A stretch of 64,000 nucleotides of DNA, taken from contig NZ_BPIK01000001.1 in assembly GCF_026004075.1 (NCBI RefSeq), positions 2,024,041 through 2,088,040 of the forward strand, in the 5' to 3' direction. The position numbers and the translations under genes were made by a program. Of this stretch, positions 16,957 through 26,131 are shown in pieces. How positions within the stretch are numbered: the first letter of the stretch is position 1; every line of letters begins with the position of its first letter. This DNA is from Meiothermus sp. (GTDB taxonomy: Bacteria; Deinococcota; Deinococci; Deinococcales; Thermaceae). Under the pieces are notes generated by a model. It searched no databases. It was not told where the DNA came from and was given only the letters and a program-made list of their open reading frames with translations.

Positions 16957-18261
16957 ATGGTTCGCTACTACAGCACCCGCGACCCCCATAAAAAACTGGT
17001 AAGTTTCGAGGAAGCCCTGCTCAAAGGGCTGGCCCCCGATGGGGGGCTGTACATCCCCGACCGCATTCCCCATATTGCACCGGAGGCCTGGCTGGGCGCC
17101 CGCTCCATCGCCGAGGTGGGCGTGGCCGTCCTGGGGGAATGGCTCAAGGAGGATATTCCTGTCCCCGACCTGGAAACCATCGTCCACGATGCCCTGAATT
17201 TCCCCTGTCCGCTGGTCAAGCTATCGGACGACCTGTATGTACTCGAGCTCTTCCACGGCCCCACGCTTTCCTTCAAAGATTTTGGGGCCCGCACCATGGC
17301 CCGCCTGATGCAGTATTTTCTGCGCCAGCGGGGCGAACGCCGCATCATCCTGGTAGCCACCTCGGGCGATACCGGTAGCGCCGTGGCCGATGGCTTCGCC
17401 GGGCAGGAAAACATCGAGGTGGTCTTGCTGTACCCCAAAGGCAAGGTGAGCGAGGTGCAGGAGCGCCAGCTCATCACCCAGCGCCCCGGCGTGCGCAGCT
17501 TTGCGGTGGAGGGCACCTTCGACGACTGCCAGCGCATGGTCAAGGAGGCCTTCGTAGACCCCGAACTCGCCCACCTGCCCCTGAGCAGCGCCAACTCCAT
17601 CAACATTGGGCGCCTGCTCCCCCAGGCCCTCTACTACCTGTGGGCCGCTGCACAGCTTCACCGCCACACCCAGAACACAGGGGTGAATTTCTGCGTTCCC
17701 AGCGGCAACCTGGGCAACCTGATGGCCGGAATCCTGGCCGCACTGATGGGGCAGCCCGTCCACCGCTTCATCGCCGCCCACAACGACAACCACTTCTTCC
17801 CGGACTTTTTGCAAGGCAAGGCCGAAGCCTACCAGTTCCACCCCACCATTGCCACCCTTTCCAACGCCATGGACGTGGGCTCACCCAGCAACTTCGAGCG
17901 CCTGTACACCCTCCTGGGGCCGGAAAAGCTGCGGGCGTGGGTCTGGGGTACCACGGTCTCGAATGAAGCCACCCTCGAGCGCATGAAAAAAACCTACGAG
18001 GCCACTGGCTACATGGCCTGCCCCCATACCGCGGTGGGCCTGGAGGCCCAGGCCCGCTACCGCCAGCAAACCGCCGACCCCACCCCCCTCATCAGCCTGG
18101 CCTGCGCCCATCCGGCCAAGTTCCCCGATGTGGTGCTGAAAGCCCTGGGCCAGGAACCCCCCCGCGAGCCAGCGCTGCAAGCGCTTTATAGCCGTCCTAC
18201 CAGCGTGCTGACCATCGGCCCCACCTTGCAGGCCCTCAAGAAGTTTTTGCACGAGCTTTGA
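16957..18261 (+). CDS. thrC: Threonine synthase
   Basis: 434 residues, PLP-dependent, converts O-phosphohomoserine to threonine. The start 'YYSTRDPHKKLVSFEEALLKGLAPDGGLYIPD' is the classic long (class I) threonine synthase N-terminus. The PLP Lys is in LSFKDFGAR (K107). The phosphate-binding region ATSGDTGSAV and PSGNLGNLMAG are intact. It works with hom upstream. The following gene is unrelated and separated by about 180 nt. Confidence 0.96.
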   Translation: MVRYYSTRDPHKKLVSFEEALLKGLAPDGGLYIPDRIPHIAPEAWLGARSIAEVGVAVLGEWLKEDIPVPDLETIVHDALNFPCPLVKLSDDLYVLELFHGPTLSFKDFGARTMARLMQYFLRQRGERRIILVATSGDTGSAVADGFAGQENIEVVLLYPKGKVSEVQERQLITQRPGVRSFAVEGTFDDCQRMVKEAFVDPELAHLPLSSANSINIGRLLPQALYYLWAAAQLHRHTQNTGVNFCVPSGNLGNLMAGILAALMGQPVHRFIAAHNDNHFFPDFLQGKAEAYQFHPTIATLSNAMDVGSPSNFERLYTLLGPEKLRAWVWGTTVSNEATLERMKKTYEATGYMACPHTAVGLEAQARYRQQTADPTPLISLACAHPAKFPDVVLKALGQEPPREPALQALYSRPTSVLTIGPTLQALKKFLHEL

Positions 18262-18439
18262 CCCAGTCTCGTTAATGCGTCCGTTACAGGTGCGTTGTAT
18301 TCGCCACAGAACCCCCAGCCACCCTTAACGAATCGGAGCAACCCGCAACCAAAGCTAACAAACTCCGATAACGCTACAATTACGGTTAGATTCGTACCCT
18401 TTTTGTCATACAGCCGCATACGTGGCCCAGGGGATTTGC
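18262..18439 (+). other. Intergenic DNA before the C-methyltransferase-like gene
   Basis: No gene seen. A consensus-like -10 box TACAAT (18375-18380) lies about 60 nt before the ATG, with no clear -35. The sequence is richer in A/T than its surroundings. An AGGGG Shine-Dalgarno (18429-18433) precedes the ATG at 18440. Confidence 0.35.
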
Positions 18440-19648
18440 ATGAAAAAACCTAAGACCTGTCGCTCGTGTGGCTCGGGTGAGCTACTGCTTTTTCTCAGCC
18501 TGGGCAGGATTCCCCTCTCGAGCATCCTGAGCAGCGATCAGCTGGCCACTCCGGAAGAACGCCGGAGCATCGAGGTCGCTTTTTGTAGACGCTGTACGCT
18601 GGTTCAACTCGTCGAGGGTAGCCTTTCCACACCCCCAGTGGTTTCAGCGCCTCAGGTGGGTGGGGTGCTCGAAGGGCTTGGCCACCAGCTTGGCCCGCAC
18701 ACCGTGGTTTTGGCCCTGGAAGGTAGTAGCCCTATTCAGTTACAAGAGTTCGTGCAGGCAGGAGCTAAAGTGGTTTGGCTCGAGCCCAACCCAGAACGAA
18801 GCAAAGCGCTTGCAGGTCAGGGTATCCACGTCCGACCAGTGCCTTTCGGTCACAGTAGCGCCCAAGCGTTACTCGAGGAGGGCCTACAAGCCGATGTAGT
18901 GCTGGTCAATCCACTGCCTGCTTATAGCAGCGATCTTAACGGACTATTCGAGAACCTGGCTGCTCTTCTTGGCAGCGCGGGCGTAGCGGTAGTCGAGCTA
19001 CCTTATGTGCGGGCATTGCTCGAGGCGCGACATTTTGAGCATTTTTCGCACCAACAGCTCAACTACTTCTCGGTGCACGCCGTCTGTCAATTGGCTCACC
19101 GTCATGGCCTGCAGCTCCAAAACGTCGAACCCCTAGCAGCAGGCTACTTACGCTATTTCCTTGGCAAGGCCCAGCATATCGGAAATTCGACCCGCTGGTA
19201 TCTGGAGGAGGAACGGGCACTAGGTATGACCGACGCCACCTACTACATCGAGTTCACCTCTCACGTAGTCGCAGTACGTGAAGCCCTGGTAGCCCTACTC
19301 ACCGAGTTGCGTGCACGCGGGCGAAGGCTGGCCGCTCTAGGGGCCAACATTCATAGTATGGCCTTGCTCAATTATGTTGGACTGGGTCGCGAGGTAATCG
19401 AGTTTGTGGTAGACCCCAACATTGGCACACATGGGCGCTATTTGGCCGGGGTACATATCCCCATCTATGGGCCCAAAAAGCTGCTGGAGGAGCAGCCCGA
19501 CTACTTACTCTTAATGGGCGACCCATCCAGCGAAGTAGCCAGAGAGTACCAAGCCTACCTGCAAGGCGGAGGCAAGTTCATCGTTGCCATACCCTATCCC
19601 GAGATCCTGAAGGCTTCGCCCCAAAGCACAGTTCCTACCAGCAAGTAG
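18440..19648 (+). CDS. SAM C-methyltransferase-family protein with zinc-ribbon N-terminus, atypical SAM site
   Basis: 402 residues from ATG 18440 (AGGGG 6 nt upstream). Layout matches the NovU/TylCIII sugar C-methyltransferase family: an N-terminal zinc-binding domain (C7, C10, C49, C52), a central Rossmann-like domain (about 85-250) and a C-terminal domain with 'GRRLAALGANIHSMALLNYVGLG' and 'VVDPNIGTHGRYLAGVHIPIYGP', which in the family binds the nucleotide sugar. The central domain departs from the norm: the glycine-rich SAM loop (usually E-x-G-x-x-x-G) reads VLALEGSSPIQL, so methyl transfer is doubtful. No dTDP-sugar genes are near. It may be a structural or regulatory homologue. An upstream GTG is possible but lacks support. 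Confidence 0.65.
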   Translation: MKKPKTCRSCGSGELLLFLSLGRIPLSSILSSDQLATPEERRSIEVAFCRRCTLVQLVEGSLSTPPVVSAPQVGGVLEGLGHQLGPHTVVLALEGSSPIQLQEFVQAGAKVVWLEPNPERSKALAGQGIHVRPVPFGHSSAQALLEEGLQADVVLVNPLPAYSSDLNGLFENLAALLGSAGVAVVELPYVRALLEARHFEHFSHQQLNYFSVHAVCQLAHRHGLQLQNVEPLAAGYLRYFLGKAQHIGNSTRWYLEEERALGMTDATYYIEFTSHVVAVREALVALLTELRARGRRLAALGANIHSMALLNYVGLGREVIEFVVDPNIGTHGRYLAGVHIPIYGPKKLLEEQPDYLLLMGDPSSEVAREYQAYLQGGGKFIVAIPYPEILKASPQSTVPTSK

Positions 19649-19842
19649 GATCATCCGGGCTGGCTCTAGCCATTCCAACCGACTCCAATCAGGCGCGCCG
19701 TACCGAGCCTTCGTGTGATGTCGGATTCGGTTTTTTGGTCGCCGGTCAGAGAGCTTAATGCCTCGTCTGTCGTGCTTTGTGTATCATACAACCGATTTTT
19801 TGGCGAGCTCCTGGGGCTTTTACAGGTTACGCGCACAAATTG
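19649..19842. other. Convergent intergenic region
   Basis: No gene. Several T-runs (for example 19730-19735 and 19797-19801) follow weak GC pairs such as ACCGA...TCGGT, so a leaky bidirectional terminator is possible, but I see no clean stem. Composition is more AT-rich than flanking genes. Confidence 0.3.
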
Positions 19843-20229
19843 CTATTTCCTGGTTTTCTTATTTTCGTTATGCATATCCGCTTTGAATTCCTGCCAGCCT
19901 TCGAAAGCCTCGGCAAAGTGGGCCTCGAGCACCCCCTGCGCGCTCGACATAAAGCGCCGATACCGCTCCACCAGCTCTAGGGCATCGCTGGTAAGGGAAC
20001 TGCCACCCCCCCTTTCACCCCCTGAAAAGCGCTCGAGTAAAGCAAACCCCAAGCCTTCCTCGGCTTTCTTTAGCCGATCCCATGCTGTCCGGTAACTAAG
20101 CCCCACCAGCCTGGCCCCAGCCTTGAGGCTGCCCTGCTCAGCCACCGCCAGTAGTAAGCGTAAGGTGCCGGGGCCCAGCATAAAGTTGCCCGATTCGGAC
20201 TCGAGCCAGAATTTCGTCCTGAGCCGCAT
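19843..20229 (-). CDS. ModE-like winged-helix transcriptional regulator (N-terminal domain only)
   Basis: 128 residues from ATG 20229, which lies 6 nt after a -10 box TACCCT (20236-20241). The segment LRLLLAVAEQGSLKAGARLVGLSYRTAWDRLKKAEEGLGFALLER is the ModE/LysR-type winged helix (about 22-70), with LSYRTAW as recognition helix. The 'SGGERGGGSSLTSDALELVERYRRF' that follows is the usual ModE wing-plus-helix. The molybdate-binding TOBE domains of full ModE are absent, as in many short bacterial homologues, so the effector is unknown. It is divergent from the 616-residue protein gene and probably regulates it or itself. Confidence 0.75.
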   Translation of the reverse strand: MRLRTKFWLESESGNFMLGPGTLRLLLAVAEQGSLKAGARLVGLSYRTAWDRLKKAEEGLGFALLERFSGGERGGGSSLTSDALELVERYRRFMSSAQGVLEAHFAEAFEGWQEFKADMHNENKKTRK

Positions 20230-20399
20230 AACCCTAGGGTACATGGCTTACCGCCATAAGCCCAAATACGCTCAACCAGAATTAGAACGTAACCTGTAGG
20301 TGTTATGTCGCCGTTTCGTCTTCTGCCATCGCGCGCATGGGCGTAACATTCCGAAACGCCTATTGTTAGGCGCAGAGATTACTGGGCTTCACGTTGACG

Positions 20400-20417
20400 T
20401 TATGCAAGGTCGCATAA
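20400..20417. promoter_or_regulatory. Palindrome in the ModE-like/jelly-roll divergent promoter
   Basis: TTATGC (20400-20405) and GCATAA (20412-20417) are inverted with a 6-nt spacer, just before ATG 20425. TTATGC also recurs at the ModE-like gene's own start (minus strand 20231-20226). This is a candidate operator for the neighbouring regulator. CATAAA (20413-20418) may be the -10 of the plus-strand gene. Confidence 0.4.
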
Positions 20418-20424
20418 AGTCGGA

Positions 20425-22275
20425 ATGACACATGGGGTTCTGATGAAAAGCTCCAAACCCACCATCGCTGAAATTCTAGACCGCTTTACACAGGAAGTGC
20501 TGTACGGCGAGGTGGTGGGCAGCGCCAGCGACTGCGGGGTTATCCGTTTAGGGGTAGACGCGGAGGCCAAAATCTCGGTAGAGGCTGGGGGGTTGCGCTT
20601 TGCGCCCTTGGATACCCCGGGATGGGGGCGTCAAGGCATTGCCTATGGGCCTTTTACCTGGCAGGCCGGTCTGGCTTTTGGGGTCTTTATGCTCAACGGG
20701 CACAACAACTCTCAAAGTTTTCCTCGAGGCTCTGGCCCCGCCTCAAACATGCTCCTCGGGGCGCATTTTTCTTCCAAACAACTGCTCGAAAATCTGGCGG
20801 TGGGCTGGTTCGATCATCCCGCCTCCGAACGTCCCCTCGAGACTGGCCAGGCTTTTGTGATGCAAGGACACCCTACCGCCAACGGCAGGTTGTGTGTAGC
20901 CAAAGTACAGGGCCTGCACCATCTGCTGCTGGACATGCCCAATGTGCCCATCTACTTCCTGATAGTGCTGCGTGCCAAGGGAGTGGCCTTTTATGCAGGT
21001 TCGCTCGAGGGCAACCGGCACCTACCCGCGCTACCCAGGCTACGACCGCTGGCCATAGACCCCTACGATCTGGGAGCCAAGCAAGTGTATGCCGGTATTT
21101 ACCAGTCCATCCTGGGCGAAAACGGACACCGCGTGGACACCCGCGTCTACGGAGTACGCGTAGCGACCGTGCCCGGGTGGCAAGGACACGGTACCGCCCT
21201 GGTCGTGGATCCTCAGCCCCAACTCGGACGCAAGGCCACCCTGGGGGGTGTATGGCAGCTAGATGGCCCAGGCATGCTACTACGGCCGGATGAGCCTGGC
21301 GGGCTCTTCCATGTGCGACTTACAGCCCCGGCCAGCCTGATCTGGCGCTATCGCGACCCTGAGCATTACCTGGCCCTCGAGCTCACCCTCCGAGAAGCCC
21401 GGCTAAGCCTGCAGTTGGGGGGGAAGCAGCACATGCTGGTCGCTGAGCGCCACAACTTCAACACCCAAGAGCCCCACTGGGTACAGGTGCTGGACAATGG
21501 GCATGCCCTCAATATCACCCTGGACGGTAGCCCGCTCTTCGGTGAAAGGCCTCTGCTCGAGTCCCGCCTGGGCCAGGAGACTGGGGTGGGGTTGAAAGGT
21601 CAGGCCGCCGACCTCGAGGTACACCCCCGGGAAATAAACTTGCCACCCACACTGGAACTGGGCCGCCCCTGGCAGGTAAAAGGCCAGCAGACGGTCTTCG
21701 TCCCACACCTCGACCAGGCCGCCGAAAACCTGCTGCTCACCTGGGAGCCCACCATGGGGCCCGGCAACTTGATGCCTGCCGAGGGCGGGCTAACCATCGA
21801 AGCCGCGGGCCTCGAGCGCACCGTCTACACCATCCCTTGGGATCATCCCCAGCTCGCCGATTTGGAAAGCGAGATTCTTCCTCCCGAGCAGCATAAAAAG
21901 CGCCAATCACAATGCCGGGCCGGGGTCTGCTTCTGGCAGGACGCCCAGCACCATCTGGTGGTGACCCTGTGGCTCGACAAAACAGAGCACGCAGTGGTCA
22001 GCATGTTGCGGTTTGCAGGCTACGAAGATCCTCACAGCAAAGTTTGGACCCACGTACCCGGCAAGCTCTATCTTGGCGTGCCGGTAAAGCTTCGGGTGGT
22101 CTGCGATGGTATGCAATTTCAAGTCTATCTCGACGATGAGCCCGTGCTGTACCGAGCCCTTCGCGACATTTACCCAGGCGCCGACCGCCTCGAGATCCGG
22201 CGGGTGGGTCTGGCCCTGAGCGGCTATGGCAAAGATACCGGCAGTATCTTTCGCACCTGGATTGCACGAAAATAG
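20425..22275 (+). CDS. Large protein of unknown function with two lectin/glucanase-like jelly-roll modules
   Basis: 616 residues (610 if the second ATG at 20443 is used). No signal peptide or membrane segment. The first ~220 residues (GWGRQGIAYGPFTWQAGLAFGVFMLNGHNNSQSFPRG...) are unfamiliar. From about 230 to 400 and again from about 430 to 616, the pattern 'L.WRYRDPEHYLALEL......W.QVLDNGHALNITLDG' and 'GVCFWQDAQHHLVVTLWLD......LRVVCDGMQFQVYLDDEPV' looks like concanavalin/LamG-type jelly rolls used to bind or cleave polysaccharides. Without export signals it would act inside the cell, or leave by an unknown route. Closest-sounding families are cytoplasmic nucleotide- or sugar-binding proteins; I do not assign a function. 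The terminator at 22308-22337 ends it. Confidence 0.6.
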   Translation: MTHGVLMKSSKPTIAEILDRFTQEVLYGEVVGSASDCGVIRLGVDAEAKISVEAGGLRFAPLDTPGWGRQGIAYGPFTWQAGLAFGVFMLNGHNNSQSFPRGSGPASNMLLGAHFSSKQLLENLAVGWFDHPASERPLETGQAFVMQGHPTANGRLCVAKVQGLHHLLLDMPNVPIYFLIVLRAKGVAFYAGSLEGNRHLPALPRLRPLAIDPYDLGAKQVYAGIYQSILGENGHRVDTRVYGVRVATVPGWQGHGTALVVDPQPQLGRKATLGGVWQLDGPGMLLRPDEPGGLFHVRLTAPASLIWRYRDPEHYLALELTLREARLSLQLGGKQHMLVAERHNFNTQEPHWVQVLDNGHALNITLDGSPLFGERPLLESRLGQETGVGLKGQAADLEVHPREINLPPTLELGRPWQVKGQQTVFVPHLDQAAENLLLTWEPTMGPGNLMPAEGGLTIEAAGLERTVYTIPWDHPQLADLESEILPPEQHKKRQSQCRAGVCFWQDAQHHLVVTLWLDKTEHAVVSMLRFAGYEDPHSKVWTHVPGKLYLGVPVKLRVVCDGMQFQVYLDDEPVLYRALRDIYPGADRLEIRRVGLALSGYGKDTGSIFRTWIARK

Positions 22276-22307
22276 CGATTCAGCTACATCCAGGTAAAAC
22301 AAAAAAA

Positions 22308-22337
22308 ACTCCAGCGTAAATAAGCGTACGCTGGAGT
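22308..22337. terminator. Bidirectional intrinsic terminator
   Basis: ACTCCAGCGTA (22308-22318) pairs perfectly with TACGCTGGAGT (22327-22337). The minus strand has a run of eight T after the stem (serving the peptidase gene); the plus strand has CTTTT (serving the 616-residue protein gene). Confidence 0.9.
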
Positions 22338-22352
22338 CTTTTCAGTCGAAAA

Positions 22353-23399
22353 TCAGCCGATGCCTTCGGCCACTTCTATGCGCAGCAACGAGCGCACGTG
22401 CTCGAAGTGGTTGACAATGGTTGCCACCGAGGAACCGGCAAACAGCAGCCCAAGGGCCAGGTTACCCCGTTCGCTGAGCACCAACGAGCCCGAATCGCCC
22501 GGCGCCGAAATGTTGGTGGTCACAATCTGGTCAATAAACCGGGCTACTCGACCGCCGCCAAAGTTGACATCTACTGTGGCTCCCAGCACAGTAATACGGC
22601 CGGTGGTCATGTTGGTAGTACGGCCGGTTTTCTTGACCCGCTGCCCCACCAGGGTCTTGGAGCGGGGCTGCCAGCCCTGCACGTAGCCATTCCAGTAAAT
22701 TTCCCGGTCGAGATCGTGGAACTGCCCCTCGGCTATGGCCGCATCGACGAGGTTGCGGTGCAGGCCCCTTGGCACCGGGGGCTCGAAGGTGATGGGGATA
22801 AAGCGGCTGAGGCGAGCGATCAGATCGGCTGGCAGGGTACCCCCATCGAACACCCCTGGTTGCAGAATCGGGTCGCCAGGGCTGGCATTGTTGGAATTGG
22901 CCAGCACATGGTTGTTGCTTAGGATGTAAAACCGAGATGGAATACCCAGGCCGTGGGCAGGAGGGCTCACGGTGGCCCCCGGTAAAAAGTCATAAACAAC
23001 CGTAGCCATCGTACCTGCCGTAATCTTGAAGTGGCCCACGCTGTAGCCGCCCTCTGCAGGCCGTACCCGCCGGGTCAGGGTCTGCACCCCCGGTTCTTCG
23101 GCGTTCCCTGCAAACACCTCGCCAATGGCCAGCACATCAGTCTGCATATCCCCCAGCTTGGCCGGAATTAAATCGGCGCGGCTCAGCAGATTGCGCTCGA
23201 GCTTCTGGCTCACCAGCACCACCAGGGCCGGTTCACCGGTCGGCTCACCGTTCTTCCACTTGACACCCACCCCTACCCCACGCACATTGGCGCGCATAGT
23301 CTCGGGTGCTAGAAAATCGTCCTGCGTGGCCATTTTGGCCTTTTCTGCTTCGGCCTGGGCGCTGGCCGAAAGCATGGCTTTAGCTTCATTAATAGGCAT
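22353..23399 (-). CDS. Trypsin-like (S1/chymotrypsin-fold) serine peptidase with N-terminal accessory domain
   Basis: 348 residues. An N-terminal helix (about 5-25) is followed by a ~60-residue alpha/beta domain (about 38-96, GVGVGVKW....VVLVSQKL....IPAKLGDMQTDV), then the protease domain. The catalytic triad reads His164 (LSNNHVLA), Asp219 (VDAAIA) and Ser303 (APGDSGSLV). KKTGRTTNMTTG (about 257-268) is typical of this bacterial subgroup. There is no signal peptide, so it is probably cytoplasmic. A stand-alone copy of the N-terminal domain is encoded 115 nt upstream on the same strand. Targets are unknown. Confidence 0.82.
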   Translation of the reverse strand: MPINEAKAMLSASAQAEAEKAKMATQDDFLAPETMRANVRGVGVGVKWKNGEPTGEPALVVLVSQKLERNLLSRADLIPAKLGDMQTDVLAIGEVFAGNAEEPGVQTLTRRVRPAEGGYSVGHFKITAGTMATVVYDFLPGATVSPPAHGLGIPSRFYILSNNHVLANSNNASPGDPILQPGVFDGGTLPADLIARLSRFIPITFEPPVPRGLHRNLVDAAIAEGQFHDLDREIYWNGYVQGWQPRSKTLVGQRVKKTGRTTNMTTGRITVLGATVDVNFGGGRVARFIDQIVTTNISAPGDSGSLVLSERGNLALGLLFAGSSVATIVNHFEHVRSLLRIEVAEGIG

Positions 23400-23514
23400 A
23401 CCTACCCCCTGCGGTTAGGAAATACACACCTGCAAACGCGAAGGTAAACAAATAGCTAGTAGCTAGAAGCAACTTGTAGCCGATGGCCTCGACGCTTCAC
23501 TCACCGAAAAAACC

Positions 23515-23754
23515 CTACTCTTTGCTTTGGGCCTCGAGCACACCTGCTTCGCGCACCCGAACCGGTACCCCCTCGAGGTTCTTAGGCACCCGCTCGTGTG
23601 GCTGTAAGGCCTCGAGGGGTAGTTTGCGGCTTACCAGTACCACCACCACCCGACGGCCTTGCTCTTCCCCCCACCCCACCCCTATCACGTTGGGTAGGGA
23701 CATCAGGCTGGGGGTGTGCCGCTCGATCAGCGCTTGTAGGGCTTCCTCGGTCAT
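23515..23754 (-). CDS. Small protein homologous to the N-terminal domain of the adjacent peptidase
   Basis: 79 residues from ATG 23754, preceded by GGAGGG. The stretch NVIGVGWGEEQGRRVVVVLVSRKL and the later VPKNLEGVPVRV follow the adjacent peptidase's GVGVGVKW....ALVVLVSQKL....IPAKLGDMQTDV element by element. The domain therefore exists both fused and free. As inference, the free copy might act in trans on the peptidase (as inhibitor, chaperone or scaffold). The two genes are probably co-transcribed from the -10 box at 23773-23778. Confidence 0.7.
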   Translation of the reverse strand: MTEEALQALIERHTPSLMSLPNVIGVGWGEEQGRRVVVVLVSRKLPLEALQPHERVPKNLEGVPVRVREAGVLEAQSKE

Positions 23755-23986
23755 ACACCCTCCGTTTCTCCCAGTGTACTTTCGCGCGCAAGCCACCGGG
23801 TTAGGCAATTCGGTGTTACCGGTTTACACCGTGCGCTGATGCTAAACGGCAAGGCGTTACGCAAGCGTTACAAAAGACGCTTTCAGTCTTAATCTAAGGC
23901 CTCACCCAGAAACAGCCCATCCAACACCCATCGTCCTTAGGGTGGGAGCGACTCTTGCGGTCTTTGGGCCGGGTGCCAAGCAGTTT
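23755..23986 (-). promoter_or_regulatory. Region upstream of the small peptidase partner gene
   Basis: No gene seen. On the minus strand TACACT (23773-23778) is a plausible -10, giving a roughly 12-nt leader that carries the Shine-Dalgarno. GGTGT (23811-23815) and ACACC (23825-23829) lie in a short inverted repeat around TTACCGGTTT; its role is unknown. The part near 23880-23980 is the 3' flank of aspC with no clear terminator. Confidence 0.4.
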
Positions 23987-25138
<1,152 letters not shown>

Positions 25139-25146
25139 ATCCGTAG

Positions 25147-25175
25147 ATTGTCCTGAGTTTGGGGCCTCCGGTCAA
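25147..25175 (-). promoter_or_regulatory. Promoter of aspC
   Basis: Minus-strand TTGACC (25170-25175) and GACAAT (25147-25152) are exactly 17 nt apart; the aspC ATG starts 8 nt later. Confidence 0.6.
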
Positions 25176-25181
25176 GGGCAG

Positions 25182-25703
25182 TTAGAGCCGCTCGAGCCAG
25201 CCCATCACCTGCCCTGGAGGCTTCACCGGCCATGCGCCCTGCCGCATGTGCTGCTCAACCTGCTGCACCGCCCGCAGGGCCTGCTCCACCCATTCAGCCG
25301 GGTAAAGCGGGGCTTTGGCCGCGAACTCCTCGAGGTCGAAGGTCTGGCAGGTGTGGTCGGCCTTGCACTTGACATCTATTTCCAGGTCGTACTGCCAGAT
25401 GCGATCGGGCTCGAAGCGCGGGGGGGTCTGGATGTTCCAGTAGTACTCGAGCACCCTTCCCTCCGCATCCAGGTCGGGGCCGCCCGAGTACCAACGGCCC
25501 ACAAAAAAGGCGACGTAGGCCTGGTGGTTCACCCGCAGCACCCGCTGCTTGCTCTCGTGGTGAAACTCAAAGCCCAGCGGCATGTGCACCAGCACCGCGC
25601 CCTCGCGCGTTTCGTGAACCTGGGCTTCCCACCAGTAGTGCAGGGTGTGGGCCGGGTATTTCCAGAATTCGATGCGCACAACCTGTCCAATCGCGTAGTT
25701 CAT
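25182..25703 (-). CDS. DUF402 family protein (FomD-like/nucleotide phosphatase fold)
   Basis: 173 residues, soluble. The DUF402 hallmarks are visible: VEFWKYP/HYWWEAQVHE near the N-terminus, FFVGRWYS, and the acidic core 'EYYWNIQTPPRFEPDRIWQYDLEIDVK' (about 88-115), where the conserved Tyr, Asp and Glu would bind metal. Some members are nucleoside di/triphosphatases and FomD hydrolyses a cytidylylated phosphonate; which reaction applies here is not clear. aspC lies 43 nt downstream but has its own promoter. Confidence 0.75.
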   Translation of the reverse strand: MNYAIGQVVRIEFWKYPAHTLHYWWEAQVHETREGAVLVHMPLGFEFHHESKQRVLRVNHQAYVAFFVGRWYSGGPDLDAEGRVLEYYWNIQTPPRFEPDRIWQYDLEIDVKCKADHTCQTFDLEEFAAKAPLYPAEWVEQALRAVQQVEQHMRQGAWPVKPPGQVMGWLERL

Positions 25704-25710
25704 TCTTTGA

Positions 25711-25905
25711 TCTGCCCCCTACAACGCCAGCTTAGAAGCCTACGTGCTGGTATCTTACGACCGCAGGCTGGTGCAAACCCACCGGCGGCTTGCGGATGGA
25801 ACCTGGCGTTACGAAACCCCAGAGAAAAGCGGGGCGCTCGAGCGCCCCTGCCTGGATACAAAACTGAGTTTAGACGAAATCTACGCCGACACAGACTTGG
25901 CCTAG
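25711..25905 (+). pseudogene. C-terminal remnant of a Uma2-family endonuclease gene
   Basis: The frame from 25711 to the TAG at 25903-25905 translates to a C-terminal piece containing ASLEAYVLVSYD, VQTHRRLADGTWRYE and LSLDEIYADTDL. This is the characteristic tail of Uma2 (DUF820) proteins. It has no start codon or N-terminal half; a TGA precedes it at 25708. An intact Uma2 gene of different tail sequence lies 2 kb away at 27500-28024. Confidence 0.7.
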
Positions 25906-25970
25906 GTGAGGCCAAACAATGCAGTCACTCTAAAACGCAACCCTGCGCTCTACTTGGCTCCTTGGTGGCG

Positions 25971-26025
25971 ATACAGACTCCGCTTGAATCCTTCTAGGTG
26001 TAATCAAAGTGGGGAATTCGGGCCG
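25971..26025. repeat. Hairpin repeat family 1, decayed copy C
   Basis: ATAC....CTCCGCTTGAATCCTTC (about 25971-25994) then GGTGTAATCAAAG (25997-26009) and GGGAATTCGGGCC. It matches copy B at 55882 in order and wording but the stem is eroded. It lies between the Uma2 remnant and the AT-rich nuclease gene. Confidence 0.6.
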
Positions 26026-26131
26026 GCCCTGGGCTGGCGAAAATGAGCTGGTAGTGCGGCGGGGGACGCAATACATCCACAGGTAGGTGCACAAAGGTTT
26101 TGAACACACTTTACCTCGCCCATCCCATACT

